64,000 bases of DNA from Phaeobacter inhibens DSM 16374 (GTDB taxonomy: Bacteria; Pseudomonadota; Alphaproteobacteria; Rhodobacterales; Rhodobacteraceae): NCBI RefSeq assembly GCF_000473105.1, contig NZ_KI421498.1, forward strand, positions 3,294,385-3,358,384, in the 5' to 3' direction. This document shows, one piece after another, positions 8,501 to 18,450 of the stretch. The translations under genes were made by a program, and so were the position numbers. Each line of letters opens with the position of its first letter. Position 1 is the stretch's first letter. The notes below the pieces were generated by a model. The model ran no database searches and was not told the origin of the DNA. It saw only the letters and a program-made list of their open reading frames with translations.

Positions 8501-9076
8501 ATGACCCGCGACACCGACGCACCCACAGCACTTGATCTGCCGATGGTGGACCCGCTTCCGCCCGAGACACAGAAGTATTTCGACATCTGCCAGGAGAAGC
8601 TGGGCATGGTGCCCAACGTGTTGCGCGCCAATGCGTTCGACATCGACAAGCTCAACGCCTTTACCGGGATGTATAACGACCTGATGCTGGCGGACAGCGG
8701 CCTGTCAAAGCTGGAACGCGAGATGATCGCGGTGGTCGTGTCTTCCATCAACAGCTGTTTCTACTGCCTCGCAGCCCATGGCGCTGCGGTGCGTCAACTG
8801 TCGGGTGATCCCAAGCTGGGCGAGATGCTGGTGATGAACTACCGCGTTGCCCCGTTGGAGCCCCGCCAGCGCGCCATGCTGGATTTCGCCGCCAAGGCAA
8901 CCAGGGCCAGCGCCGAGATCGAAGAGGCCGACCGCCAGATCCTGCGCGACCACGGGTTCAGCGACCGCGATATCTGGGACATCGCCAATGTCACCGGGTT
9001 TTTCAACATGTCCAATCGGGTTGCCAGCGCCACCGGCATGGTGCCCAACGACGCCTATCACGCGCAGCACCGGTGA
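8501..9076 (+). CDS. AhpD-like peroxidase-related protein (carboxymuconolactone decarboxylase fold)
   Basis: 191 residues. The redox motif is CFYC with a following His (Cys86, Cys89, His93: SSINSCFYCLAAHG), as in alkylhydroperoxidase AhpD and the uncharacterised peroxidase-related family (COG2128). The N-terminal part KYFDICQEKLGMVPNVLRA is typical of this subfamily. Likely role: thiol-dependent peroxide reduction in the cytosol; a real substrate is not known. It starts three bases after the GNAT stop and overlaps the following OmpA-like gene by GTGA. Confidence 0.88.
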   Translation: MTRDTDAPTALDLPMVDPLPPETQKYFDICQEKLGMVPNVLRANAFDIDKLNAFTGMYNDLMLADSGLSKLEREMIAVVVSSINSCFYCLAAHGAAVRQLSGDPKLGEMLVMNYRVAPLEPRQRAMLDFAAKATRASAEIEEADRQILRDHGFSDRDIWDIANVTGFFNMSNRVASATGMVPNDAYHAQHR

Positions 9077-10053
9077 TCCGTCGCGCTGTCTTTGCCGCCC
9101 GGCGGCTGACGCCTGCGGTGGCGGGGCTGCTCTGCGCGGCCCTGCCATCGTTTGTAGCAGCCCAAGGGATCGAACTGCCCCCCGGCGCCCGCCAGCTGGC
9201 CGAGCGCGCTACCGCCCTTGGCAGCTACGCGGTGCCGCTGGGCCCTGCCAGCGACGATGGTGTGCCAGAACGCCAGGTGGAAGGGCAAATCCTGCGCCGC
9301 AGCTGGCGGATTTCCGGTGATGCCACGGTGCTGCAGGTGCTGGCCCCCCTGCGCGCGCACTTGGTCGAGGCGGGGTATGAACTGCTCTATCAATGCCCCG
9401 CGCGCAGCTGTGGCGGCTTTGATTTTCGCTTCGATATTGAGGTGATCCCCGCCCCGGACATGACCGTGGATGTCAGCAACTACAGCTTTGTTGCGGCTGA
9501 GCATCCCGACGGGCGCATCGTCACACTCTTGGTCTCGCGCTCTGGCAACGCCACCTTTGTGCAGGTGATTGAGGTCACGCCCGAAGGTCTCAGCACGCCG
9601 GTCATCACAGATGGCATCACTCCGGCAAGCGGCGGCACCGACGCAGCCCCGACCGTCGCGCTGCCACTCATTGGCGCGGCAGAGCTGATCACCGGGTTGC
9701 GCCGCAACGGGCGGGCGGTATTGGCGGATCTGGAGTTTGAAACCGGCGCCGTGACACTGGGGGCAAAACCCTATGACAGCCTTGCGGCCCTTGCGGAGTT
9801 TCTGATCCAGAATCCGGATTTTGATGTGCTCCTGGTCGGGCATACCGATACGGTGGGGTCGCTGGAGCAGAATATCGCGATTTCTGAACGCCGCGCCGAT
9901 GCGGTGCGCCGCCGCCTGCTGGCCGATAGCGCGGTTGACCGTGCACGGGTCGCGGTGGCAGGCGCGGGCTTCATGGCGCCGCTGACCACGAATCTCACCC
10001 CCGAGGGACGCGAGGCCAATCGCAGGGTAGAAGTGGTGCTGATCAGACGCTGA
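9073..10053 (+). CDS. OmpA-family C-terminal domain protein, exported
   Basis: 326 residues. A signal peptide is visible (RRAVFAARRLTPAVAGLLCAALPSFVAAQ would be cleaved near residue 30). Residues 40-210 form a periplasmic domain with two cysteines (CPARSC) seen in roseobacter OmpA-like proteins. The C-terminal 110 residues are the peptidoglycan-binding OmpA domain with VGHTDTVG, ISERRADAVRRRL and the final NRRVEVVLI. Predicted to bind the cell wall from the periplasm. The GTG start overlaps the preceding stop. Confidence 0.88.
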   Translation: MIRRAVFAARRLTPAVAGLLCAALPSFVAAQGIELPPGARQLAERATALGSYAVPLGPASDDGVPERQVEGQILRRSWRISGDATVLQVLAPLRAHLVEAGYELLYQCPARSCGGFDFRFDIEVIPAPDMTVDVSNYSFVAAEHPDGRIVTLLVSRSGNATFVQVIEVTPEGLSTPVITDGITPASGGTDAAPTVALPLIGAAELITGLRRNGRAVLADLEFETGAVTLGAKPYDSLAALAEFLIQNPDFDVLLVGHTDTVGSLEQNIAISERRADAVRRRLLADSAVDRARVAVAGAGFMAPLTTNLTPEGREANRRVEVVLIRR

Positions 10054-10094
10054 TGTGGTGCGGTCCAACTCGGCCTTTCGGGCAGATACAGAAA

Positions 10095-10114
10095 ACCCGG
10101 CACAACGGCCGGGT
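10095..10114 (+). terminator. hairpin between the OmpA-like gene and the LysR gene
   Basis: ACCCGGC / GCCGGGT stem with a six-base loop in the 87-bp gap between convergent genes. It lacks a long T run, so function as an intrinsic terminator is only likely. Confidence 0.55.
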
Positions 10115-10140
10115 CCTGTCCAATTCCAAAGAGGTGCGCC

Positions 10141-11067
10141 TTACCAGGTGATGCCATCCTTGTCGGCAAAGGCATTGGCGAGGAAGTCGATAAAGGCCCG
10201 CACCTTGGGCTGGGTGAAGCGGCCGGGAGGGTAGACCGCATAGATGCCTTGGGTCTCCATCGGCAACGAGGGCATGACGTCCTCGACCAGCCCCTCGGCC
10301 ATGGCATCGGAGTAGAGATAGCTTGGCAGATAGGCGATCCCCAGACCGGAAATGGCGGCATTCAGCAGCGATTGCCCGTCATTGACCGATAGCCAGCCGG
10401 AGGTCCGCACCTGCCGCTTTTCGCCCGACGGCGCGGTGATCTTCCACATGCTGCCGCTTGACTGGTTCGAATAATGCAGCAGCTTGTGCATGTTAAGATC
10501 GTCGATTTTCTGCGGACGGCCGAATTTCTCCAGATAGGCGGGGGAGGCGATCATCCGCTTGGTGGTTTCGGTCAGTTTGCGCGCCCGCAGAGAGCTGTCT
10601 TCCAGCTCACCAATCCGCAGCGCCATGTCGAACCCTTCAGAGATCAGCTCTACATAGCGGTTGTTCAATACCATATTGACGGTGATGTCAGGGAAATCGC
10701 GCAGGAAGTCCGACAGCACCGGCGACAGGTGGTTGACGCCAAAATCCGTCGCCACCGAAATCCGCAACAGCCCGGAAGGCGCAGATTGCATCGAGGTCAC
10801 CAGCGCATCCGCTTCACCGGCATCATTCAGGACACGGCGCGCCCGATCATAATAGGCCAGACCAATTTCTGTGGGCGATACGCGCCGCGTGGTCCGGTTC
10901 AGCAGCCGCGCGCCCAGCCGGGCCTCAAGGCTGGACACATGTTTGGACACCGCCGATTTGGATATCCCCATTTTCTTTGCCGCATCGGTGAATCCGCCCT
11001 GATCCACCACATTGGCAAAGGCCTCCATTTCGGTCAGTCGATCCATGGCGTTCGCGTCCTTATCCAT
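10141..11067 (-). CDS. LysR family transcriptional regulator
   Basis: 308 residues. The N-terminal winged helix-turn-helix reads FANVVDQGGFTDAAKKMGIS then KSAVSKHVSSLEARLG, followed by the usual RTTRRVSPTEIG linker. The C-terminal periplasmic-binding-like effector domain covers about residues 95-300. The ATG at 11067 is preceded by AGGGGA seven bases upstream; an in-frame TTG at 11103 has no such site. It is divergent from the DUF4399 gene at 11245, and LysR regulators often control the divergent neighbour, so that gene is a candidate target. Confidence 0.92.
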   Translation of the reverse strand: MDKDANAMDRLTEMEAFANVVDQGGFTDAAKKMGISKSAVSKHVSSLEARLGARLLNRTTRRVSPTEIGLAYYDRARRVLNDAGEADALVTSMQSAPSGLLRISVATDFGVNHLSPVLSDFLRDFPDITVNMVLNNRYVELISEGFDMALRIGELEDSSLRARKLTETTKRMIASPAYLEKFGRPQKIDDLNMHKLLHYSNQSSGSMWKITAPSGEKRQVRTSGWLSVNDGQSLLNAAISGLGIAYLPSYLYSDAMAEGLVEDVMPSLPMETQGIYAVYPPGRFTQPKVRAFIDFLANAFADKDGITW

Positions 11068-11244
11068 CCGAGTTCCCCTATTTTTCGCGGTGAAATCGGG
11101 CAAGAACGGGGCAGGGATGGGATAATTGCGAGGTTATTCACCCATAGTTTACCAGCTGGAAACACCTGCAGCTCTGCCCGAATATCGCATTAGTGGTCGA
11201 AGCCACTATGTTGAGAGGGGCTTACACCAATGGGAGGACATCTT

Positions 11245-11712
11245 ATGAATGCGATGATCAGATCCACGATGAGAACCACGCTGGCGGCCCTCGTCGCCTG
11301 TGCCCTACCGGTTTCCGCGGCCTTGGCCGGTGGTGAAACCCCCGCACCGGAGGGGGCGGAGGTCTACTTTGTGATGCCCAAGGATGGCGATACAGTTTCA
11401 TCCCCGGTCACCGTGGTCTTTGGCCTGCGCGGTATGGGCGTGGCACCGGCAGGGACGGAGAAAGAGAACACCGGCCATCACCACCTGCTGATCGACCGCC
11501 CGCCACTTGGCGAGGGCGAGGATGGTGCGGATGAGCTGTCCTACGGCCTGCCATCGGATGAAAACCACATCCATTTCGGCGGCGGACAGACCGAAACTAC
11601 GCTGGATCTGGCACCGGGTGAACATACGCTGCAGCTGGTGATGGGTGATTACGGCCACGTCCCTCATTCGACACCCATCGTCTCAGAGGTGATCACCATC
11701 AAGGTTGAATAG
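11245..11712 (+). CDS. exported DUF4399 domain protein
   Basis: 155 residues: a signal peptide ending near ALAGG and one DUF4399 domain. The conserved blocks are VYFVMPKDGDTVSSPVTV, FGLRGMGVAP and NTGHHHLLID, with a later NHIHFGGGQTE. The His-rich blocks suggest metal binding, but the function of the family is unknown. The ATG at 11245 follows GGGAGGA; the earlier ATG at 11230 overlaps that site and is rejected. The LysR gene is divergent. A related domain recurs in the gene at 12484. Confidence 0.88.
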   Translation: MNAMIRSTMRTTLAALVACALPVSAALAGGETPAPEGAEVYFVMPKDGDTVSSPVTVVFGLRGMGVAPAGTEKENTGHHHLLIDRPPLGEGEDGADELSYGLPSDENHIHFGGGQTETTLDLAPGEHTLQLVMGDYGHVPHSTPIVSEVITIKVE

Positions 11713-11810
11713 GCGGGGCAACGGGCGGCGATACTTCGGCGTAGGGCGAAGCATTCCCCGCATCCTGCCTGCTAGATCAGGGGCGTATTTTCCAGCAAAG
11801 GACGCCCCTG

Positions 11811-12134
11811 ATGCTCACCTGTGTTATCCGCTACCATATCGACCCCACCAAACGTGAGGATTTCGCCACCTACGCCCGCAACTGGGGGCAGGCAATTCCG
11901 CGATGTGGTGCGGATCTCATCGGCTACTACGCCCCGCATGAGGGCTCATCAACGCTGGCCTATGGCATCTATGATGTGGCAAACCTTGCCGAATACGAAG
12001 CCTACCGCGCGCGCCTCGCAGCCGACCCGCTGGGGCGTGAAAACTATGCCTTCGCCCAGGAGCGCCGCTTTATCCTGCGTGAGGACCGCACCTGGCTGAA
12101 AAAAGTCTCTGACCCGGAAGGATCCACAGGATGA
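11811..12134 (+). CDS. NIPSNAP family protein
   Basis: 107 residues with the ferredoxin-like dimeric alpha/beta barrel of NIPSNAP proteins: a first strand CVIRYHIDP, the helix REDFATYARNWGQAIPRCG and the YYAPHEGS block. Biochemical role unknown; several relatives act on or bind small hydrophobic compounds. First of three overlapping genes (ATGA to the next), so it is expressed with the monooxygenase-like protein at 12131. Confidence 0.85.
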   Translation: MLTCVIRYHIDPTKREDFATYARNWGQAIPRCGADLIGYYAPHEGSSTLAYGIYDVANLAEYEAYRARLAADPLGRENYAFAQERRFILREDRTWLKKVSDPEGSTG

Positions 12135-12487
12135 TTGCCGTTATCTTCGAGGTCGAAATCAAGGACGGCGCCAAGGACCGCTACCTTGAGATCGCAGCCG
12201 ACCTGAAACCCCTGTTGCAGGAGATTGAAGGTTTCATCTCCGTCGAACGGTTCCAGAGCCTCACAACACCGGGCAAACTCCTGTCGCTGTCCTTCTGGGA
12301 AAGCGAGGAAGCCGTGGCCAACTGGCGCCGCCTCAGCGCCCACCGCGCGGGGCAGGCCGAGGGCAGAGAGAGCGTGTTCAGCGACTACCGCCTGCGGGTG
12401 GCAGGCGTGCTGCGCGACTACGGCATGGACCGGCGCGATGAAGCCCCCGCCGATGCCCGCGCGGCCCACGATCCTGTTGTCACGTGA
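12131..12487 (+). CDS. antibiotic biosynthesis monooxygenase (ABM) domain protein
   Basis: 118 residues. ABM fold with VIFEVEIKDGAKDRYLEIA, the helix following, FISVERFQSL and the strand LLSLSFWESEEAV with the Trp that marks the family. Members are cofactor-independent monooxygenases or heme-degrading enzymes; the substrate here is not evident. The start overlaps the NIPSNAP stop (ATGA) and the stop overlaps a GTG start (GTGA). Confidence 0.88.
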   Translation: MIAVIFEVEIKDGAKDRYLEIAADLKPLLQEIEGFISVERFQSLTTPGKLLSLSFWESEEAVANWRRLSAHRAGQAEGRESVFSDYRLRVAGVLRDYGMDRRDEAPADARAAHDPVVT

Positions 12488-12882
12488 AACACAAGGCGCG
12501 CAGACTGCGCCTCTGGGGCTGTGCTGGGATCGGCATGGCCCTTTTCACCTCTCTGGTTGGGGCGGAAGGGACGCGAATACCCGGCGCGGCGATCCTGTCG
12601 CCCCGAGATGGCGATATCGTCGCATCGCCCATCGCCGTTGATCTCCGGGTGCCCGCAGAGGGCGCATATCACCTCTATGTCGATGGCGATCCTGTAGACC
12701 CCGAGGGACTACCCATGGGCGATGTCCGCCTGACCTTGGATGTGCCAACAGGGATCCACGAACTTGACGTGCGCCAGATGGGCGCCGCCTTCAGCGGTCA
12801 GGCTATCACCGTGCTTGTTGATCGGATCACCTTGCCGGACGACACGAACTGCCTCGCCTGTGGCGGTTTGCGCCGCCCTTGA
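12484..12882 (+). CDS. small exported protein with a DUF4399-like domain
   Basis: 132 residues. A basic N-terminus and hydrophobic stretch (LWGCAGIGMALFTSLVGA) form a signal peptide. The mature part has ILSPRDGDIVASPIAVDLRV and YHLYVDGDPVD, which align in order with the MPKDGDTVSSPVTV and HHLLIDRPPL blocks of the gene at 11245, so it appears to be a shortened or diverged relative. The C-terminus carries CLACGG. The GTG start overlaps the ABM stop. Function unknown. Confidence 0.75.
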   Translation: MKHKARRLRLWGCAGIGMALFTSLVGAEGTRIPGAAILSPRDGDIVASPIAVDLRVPAEGAYHLYVDGDPVDPEGLPMGDVRLTLDVPTGIHELDVRQMGAAFSGQAITVLVDRITLPDDTNCLACGGLRRP

Positions 12883-12897
12883 CCGTTACGGCAAAGA

Positions 12898-12916
12898 CCC
12901 CGGCGGCGAACCGGGG
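12898..12916. terminator. hairpin between convergent genes
   Basis: CCCCGG / CCGGGG stem with a seven-base loop, located between the stop codons of the exported protein (12882) and the PfpI-family gene (12953). Confidence 0.55.
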
Positions 12917-12952
12917 CCGTTGTGGAAATAGACACATTCACCGGTCGCAGGC

Positions 12953-13504
12953 TCAGCGCGGGTGCCGACCTTCTTCGATCTCTTCTACGATCTTGCCGAC
13001 AAATGCCTTCAGATCATCGGGGGTGCGGCTGGTCACGATCCCGTTGTCCGCGACGACCTCCGCGTCCTGCCAATCGGCCCCCGCGTTGATCATGTCGGTC
13101 TTGATCGACTGAAACGATGTCATGGTGCGGCCCTTGACCAGACCGGCCTCAATCAGAAGCCAAGGCGCATGGCAGATTGCGGCGACAACCTTGCCCTGAT
13201 CGTAGAAAGCGTTGATCAGCTCGATCACATCGTCATTGATGCGCAGCAGATCCGGGTTGACCTGACCGCCGGGTAGGACCAGCGCGTCGTAATCGTCGAC
13301 ACGGACCGCCTCCAGCGCCAGATCCGCCTCGGCCTCGCGGCCCCAATCATCGCCTTCCCAACCCTTGATCGCCTTGCCATCGAGGCTGGCGACAGAGACC
13401 TCAGCGCCCTTGACCCGCAGCTGATCGCGCGGGAATTCCAGTTCGGACTGCTCGAACCCATGGGTGGCAATCATCAGGATCTTGGCGTCGGTGATACGGG
13501 GCAT
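12953..13504 (-). CDS. DJ-1/PfpI family protein (class I glutamine amidotransferase-like)
   Basis: 183 residues. The nucleophile elbow is AAICHAPWLL, with the reactive Cys followed by His, as in the PfpI/YhbO group of stress proteins (protein deglycase or chaperone activity has been proposed and is disputed). DALVLPGGQVNPD carries the conserved Gly-Gly and the acidic residue that supports the Cys. Good AGGAGA ribosome-binding site. Monocistronic. Confidence 0.92.
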   Translation of the reverse strand: MPRITDAKILMIATHGFEQSELEFPRDQLRVKGAEVSVASLDGKAIKGWEGDDWGREAEADLALEAVRVDDYDALVLPGGQVNPDLLRINDDVIELINAFYDQGKVVAAICHAPWLLIEAGLVKGRTMTSFQSIKTDMINAGADWQDAEVVADNGIVTSRTPDDLKAFVGKIVEEIEEGRHPR

Positions 13505-13601
13505 GAAACTCTCCTGTTCGTCGTGTCGGTAATCGCGCCGCAGGGGCGGCGCCGTTCACCGACAAAACGCCACCGGGCGCCGGAGGTTCCACAATAGCAA
13601 A

Positions 13602-13632
13602 CGACCCCCGCCACCACAGGCGGCGAGGGTCG
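13602..13632 (-). terminator. hairpin after fadH
   Basis: CGACCC-c-CGCC / GGCG-a-GGGTCG stem with one mismatch, lying between the fadH stop (13665, minus strand) and the start of the PfpI gene, so it probably ends the fadH transcript. No long T run. Confidence 0.6.
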
Positions 13633-13664
13633 CAAGACTTACAAGGGGGCGAAATGGTGCCGGA

Positions 13665-15785
<2,121 letters not shown>

Positions 15786-15848
15786 TCAACCTCTTGCACG
15801 ACGCTGGGGCACAGGTGCACAAGGGGGCATCCAACCAAGGAGAGCCTG

Positions 15849-16331
15849 ATGACGCCCGAAGAAATCGCCGCCTTGCCCTATCGACCCAATGTGGGTGTGA
15901 TGCTGATCAATGCGGCAGGGGATGTCTGGGTCGGCCAGCGCATGGACCGGCACAAGGACGCCTGGCAGATGCCACAGGGCGGCATTGACGCAGGCGAAGA
16001 TCCTAGGCTGGCGGCCCTGCGTGAGCTGGAGGAAGAAACCGGTGTCACCGCCGATCTGGTTGAGATCATCGCCGAAAGCAACGGCTGGCTGCCCTATGAT
16101 CTGCCCGCCGAGGTGGTGCCGCAGTTTTGGGGCGGCAAATATCGCGGACAGGAACAGAAATGGTATCTGATGCGCTTTCTCGGGCGCGATGATCAGATCA
16201 ATATCGCCACCGACCACCCGGAATTCTCCGCCTGGTGCTGGCAGCCGGTGGATCAGCTGGTCGGCAAGATCGTGCCATTCAAACGCGAGGTTTACGAACG
16301 GGTTATTCAGGAGTTTCAGGACCATCTATGA
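15849..16331 (+). CDS. rppH: RNA pyrophosphohydrolase RppH
   Basis: 160 residues. The Nudix box is complete ([17 protein letters not shown] then EEETGV, around residues 39-62). The WQMPQGGID lead-in and the C-terminal [10 protein letters not shown] and [11 protein letters not shown] blocks mark the RppH/invasion-associated pyrophosphatase group. It removes pyrophosphate from mRNA 5' ends, starting decay. The ATG at 15849 follows AGGAGAG; the longer open frame upstream is antisense to the fadH promoter region. Confidence 0.95.
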   Translation: MTPEEIAALPYRPNVGVMLINAAGDVWVGQRMDRHKDAWQMPQGGIDAGEDPRLAALRELEEETGVTADLVEIIAESNGWLPYDLPAEVVPQFWGGKYRGQEQKWYLMRFLGRDDQINIATDHPEFSAWCWQPVDQLVGKIVPFKREVYERVIQEFQDHL

Positions 16332-16370
16332 TGATTTGGACTGACCTCCCGTCTGACAAAGGATGTTCTG

Positions 16371-16886
16371 ATGCCGCCTCTTCGCAGTCTCATCGCGCCA
16401 GCTGCCATCTCCGTCGCGCTCATCGCGACCTTGGCGGGGCCTGCCACAGCCCTCAGCTGTCTACCGTGGGGGCCGTCGGACGCCTATCTTGAGGCCGCAA
16501 AATCCGACAAGAGCTATGTCGTGGTCGAGGGCGTGCTGAGCTTTGACGAGGGCGCGTTGCCCAAGGCCCCGCAGGACAATCCCAATGACGCGCCGCCGCG
16601 CAGTCTGATTCCAGCGCAGATTGAGGGCAAGCTGATGACGGCGCAGGGCTTTGCGAAACCGGTTGATCTGCCGATCACGCTGGAGATCCTGTGCTTTGGG
16701 CCGTGGTGTGCTGGCGCAGCGGATGGCGTGGACTATCTGGCCTTTCTGGAACAGCGCGCGGATGGCTATGTCCTGCGGATGGATCCCTGTGGCGGCTTTG
16801 GCTTCGGGGGCACCGATGGTGCCGCCCGAGAGGAGGTTCTGGCCTGCCACGCGGGCACATCCTGCACCCCTTGGTCCGAACGTTAA
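16371..16886 (+). CDS. exported Cys-containing protein of unknown function
   Basis: 171 residues. A signal peptide (LIAPAAISVALIATLAGPATA) is followed by a mature region with six cysteines (SCLPWGP, EILCFGPWCAG, MDPCGG, ACHAGTSC), probably forming disulfides in the periplasm. The SCLPWGPSDAYLEA start of the mature part looks like a roseobacter-restricted family, but I cannot name it. It follows rppH by 39 bp on the same strand. Confidence 0.78.
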   Translation: MPPLRSLIAPAAISVALIATLAGPATALSCLPWGPSDAYLEAAKSDKSYVVVEGVLSFDEGALPKAPQDNPNDAPPRSLIPAQIEGKLMTAQGFAKPVDLPITLEILCFGPWCAGAADGVDYLAFLEQRADGYVLRMDPCGGFGFGGTDGAAREEVLACHAGTSCTPWSER

Positions 16887-16907
16887 CCCGCAGTAGGTTT
16901 GGGGCGA

Positions 16908-17777
16908 CTAGGCTCCCGCCACCCGCGGCCTGCGCCAGCGCAAACCGCTTTGCCCCAGCCACAGGCTGAACAGCGCAAGGCCTGCGCCAATGGCCTGTTT
17001 CGCCGTCAGGACTTCGCCCAGAAACACCCAGCCCAGGATCACGGCTGACAGCGGGCTGAGCACCCCGAGAAGCGACACCACCGATGGTTCCAGCCGGGCA
17101 ATGCCACGAAACCACAGGACGTAGGTCGCAGCGCCACCGATCAGGCTCATATAGGCCAGCCCAAGCAGGTTCTCGCCGCTCAGCTGCGGCACAGCGGGCA
17201 AGGACCACAGCGTCACCGGGATCAGCAACAGCCCGCCCGCCGTCAACTGCCACGCGGTGAAGGTCAGCAGCGACACAGGCGGCTGCCACTTGCGACTCAG
17301 CACCACGCCAGCCGCCATCGCAATGGCCCCGGCGAGCCCGGCAAAGACACCGATCCCGTCCAACTGTGCGCTCGGCGTCAGCACCAGCAGCGCCACGCCC
17401 AGAATGCTCAGGCCCGCCGCCAGCACCGCCGCTGTCCGCACCGGCGTCTTCAGCATCAGCGCCGACAGGAACACCACCACCAGCGGCTGCACAGCGCCAA
17501 GGGTCGCGGCCACCCCGCCGGGCAGGCGGTAGGCGGCGACAAATAGCAGGCTCCAGAAGATCGAGAAGTTTAGCGCCCCGAGCACCAAAAGCCGTGGCAC
17601 CCAGTTCAGCGGCGGCAGTTGCCGCACCATCAGCATCAACAGCAACCCGGCTGGCAAAGCCCGCAGTAGGGCCACCAGCAGCGGCGACTGCCCGGGCAGC
17701 AGGGTAGTCGTGACAATATAACTGCTGCCCCAGATCATGGGCGCCAGCGCGGTAAGGATCAGATCACGGCTCTGCAT
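16908..17777 (-). CDS. EamA/DMT-family exporter
   Basis: 289 residues with about ten membrane segments in two EamA repeats, the first starting at LTALAPMIWGSSYIVTTTLL and the second near GVFAGLAGAIAMAAGVVLS. Members of this type export amino acids or other metabolites; the cargo is unknown. Good AAAGGAG ribosome-binding site. Divergent from a MarR gene with two matching palindromic repeats in the shared promoter region, so control by that regulator is likely. Confidence 0.9.
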   Translation of the reverse strand: MQSRDLILTALAPMIWGSSYIVTTTLLPGQSPLLVALLRALPAGLLLMLMVRQLPPLNWVPRLLVLGALNFSIFWSLLFVAAYRLPGGVAATLGAVQPLVVVFLSALMLKTPVRTAAVLAAGLSILGVALLVLTPSAQLDGIGVFAGLAGAIAMAAGVVLSRKWQPPVSLLTFTAWQLTAGGLLLIPVTLWSLPAVPQLSGENLLGLAYMSLIGGAATYVLWFRGIARLEPSVVSLLGVLSPLSAVILGWVFLGEVLTAKQAIGAGLALFSLWLGQSGLRWRRPRVAGA

Positions 17778-17794
17778 AGCAGACTCCTTTTGGA

Positions 17795-17839
17795 TTTCTC
17801 GATATCAAGATATAATGGTTTTTCTTGACGTCAAGATAT
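17795..17839. promoter_or_regulatory. two operator-like repeats in the MarR/exporter promoter region
   Basis: A 19-bp direct repeat TTTCTYGAYRTCAAGATAT occurs at 17795-17813 and 17821-17839, 26 bp apart and with three differences. Each copy contains a palindromic core: CTCGATATCAAG (17798-17809, one mismatched pair) and CTTGACGTCAAG (17824-17835, perfect). Such palindromes are typical MarR dimer sites, and the positions would let MarR bound here control both divergent genes. Confidence 0.7.
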
Positions 17840-17860
17840 TACCCGGTAAAACCTTCCGAC

Positions 17861-18349
17861 ATGGACCATGTGGATTTTGTGACCCAGCAATGGGAGCGGG
17901 AACGCCCCGACCTTGATGTATCGGCGATGGCCGTCATCGGGCGGGTTGGGCGATTGGCGCAAGCCTATCAGAAGGAAATGCAGAAAACCTGGGCGCGCTA
18001 TGATCTGAACGCGGCTAAGTTCGACGTGCTGGCCACCCTGCGCCGCGCGGGTGCGCCCTATCGGCTATCACCGGGTGATCTGTTGCAGGCCACCATGGTC
18101 GCCTCCGGCACCATGACCAACCGTATCGACCGGCTGGTGGATGCAGGGCTGGTGGCCCGCAGCGTCAACCCCGAGGACAGTCGCGGTTTTCTGATTGAGC
18201 TGACCCCGGAGGGGCTGCGCCTGATCAATGAGGTGGTCGAGGCCCATGTGGCCACACAGGCGCGCCTGCTTGATGGTCTCGGAACGGAAGAGCAGAAGCT
18301 GTTGACCGACTTGCTGTCAAAGGCGCTGACCTCCGCCGAAAACGCCTGA
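17861..18349 (+). CDS. MarR family transcriptional regulator
   Basis: 162 residues. Winged helix-turn-helix core: RYDLNAAKFDVLATLRRAG, LSPGDLLQATMVASGTMTN, RIDRLVDAGLVAR and the wing NPEDSRGFLIELTPEG. The ATG at 17861 (MDHVDFVTQQW) is preferred; an in-frame TTG at 17825 lies inside an operator-like palindrome. Divergent from the DMT exporter gene, whose expression it probably represses together with its own. The effector is unknown. Confidence 0.88.
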   Translation: MDHVDFVTQQWERERPDLDVSAMAVIGRVGRLAQAYQKEMQKTWARYDLNAAKFDVLATLRRAGAPYRLSPGDLLQATMVASGTMTNRIDRLVDAGLVARSVNPEDSRGFLIELTPEGLRLINEVVEAHVATQARLLDGLGTEEQKLLTDLLSKALTSAENA

Positions 18350-18385
18350 CCCCGAACCGGGAAAACCAAAATTTTTCACCGATGA

Positions 18386-18420
18386 AAAAAGCCGCCCCCG
18401 ATGGCTCCGGGGCGGCTTTA
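18386..18420. terminator. bidirectional terminator between the MarR and PfkB genes
   Basis: A 13-bp stem (AAAGCCGCCCCCG / CCGGGGCGGCTTT) with a six-base loop, flanked by an A run and a T run, between convergent genes. Confidence 0.85.
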
Positions 18421-18450
18421 TCATATCAGTTGCAGGGGGGACGCCCAGGC

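Noticed and set aside
17825..17860. N-terminal extension of the MarR protein from a TTG start
   Set aside because: The TTG lies within a palindromic operator and the encoded extension does not resemble MarR proteins.
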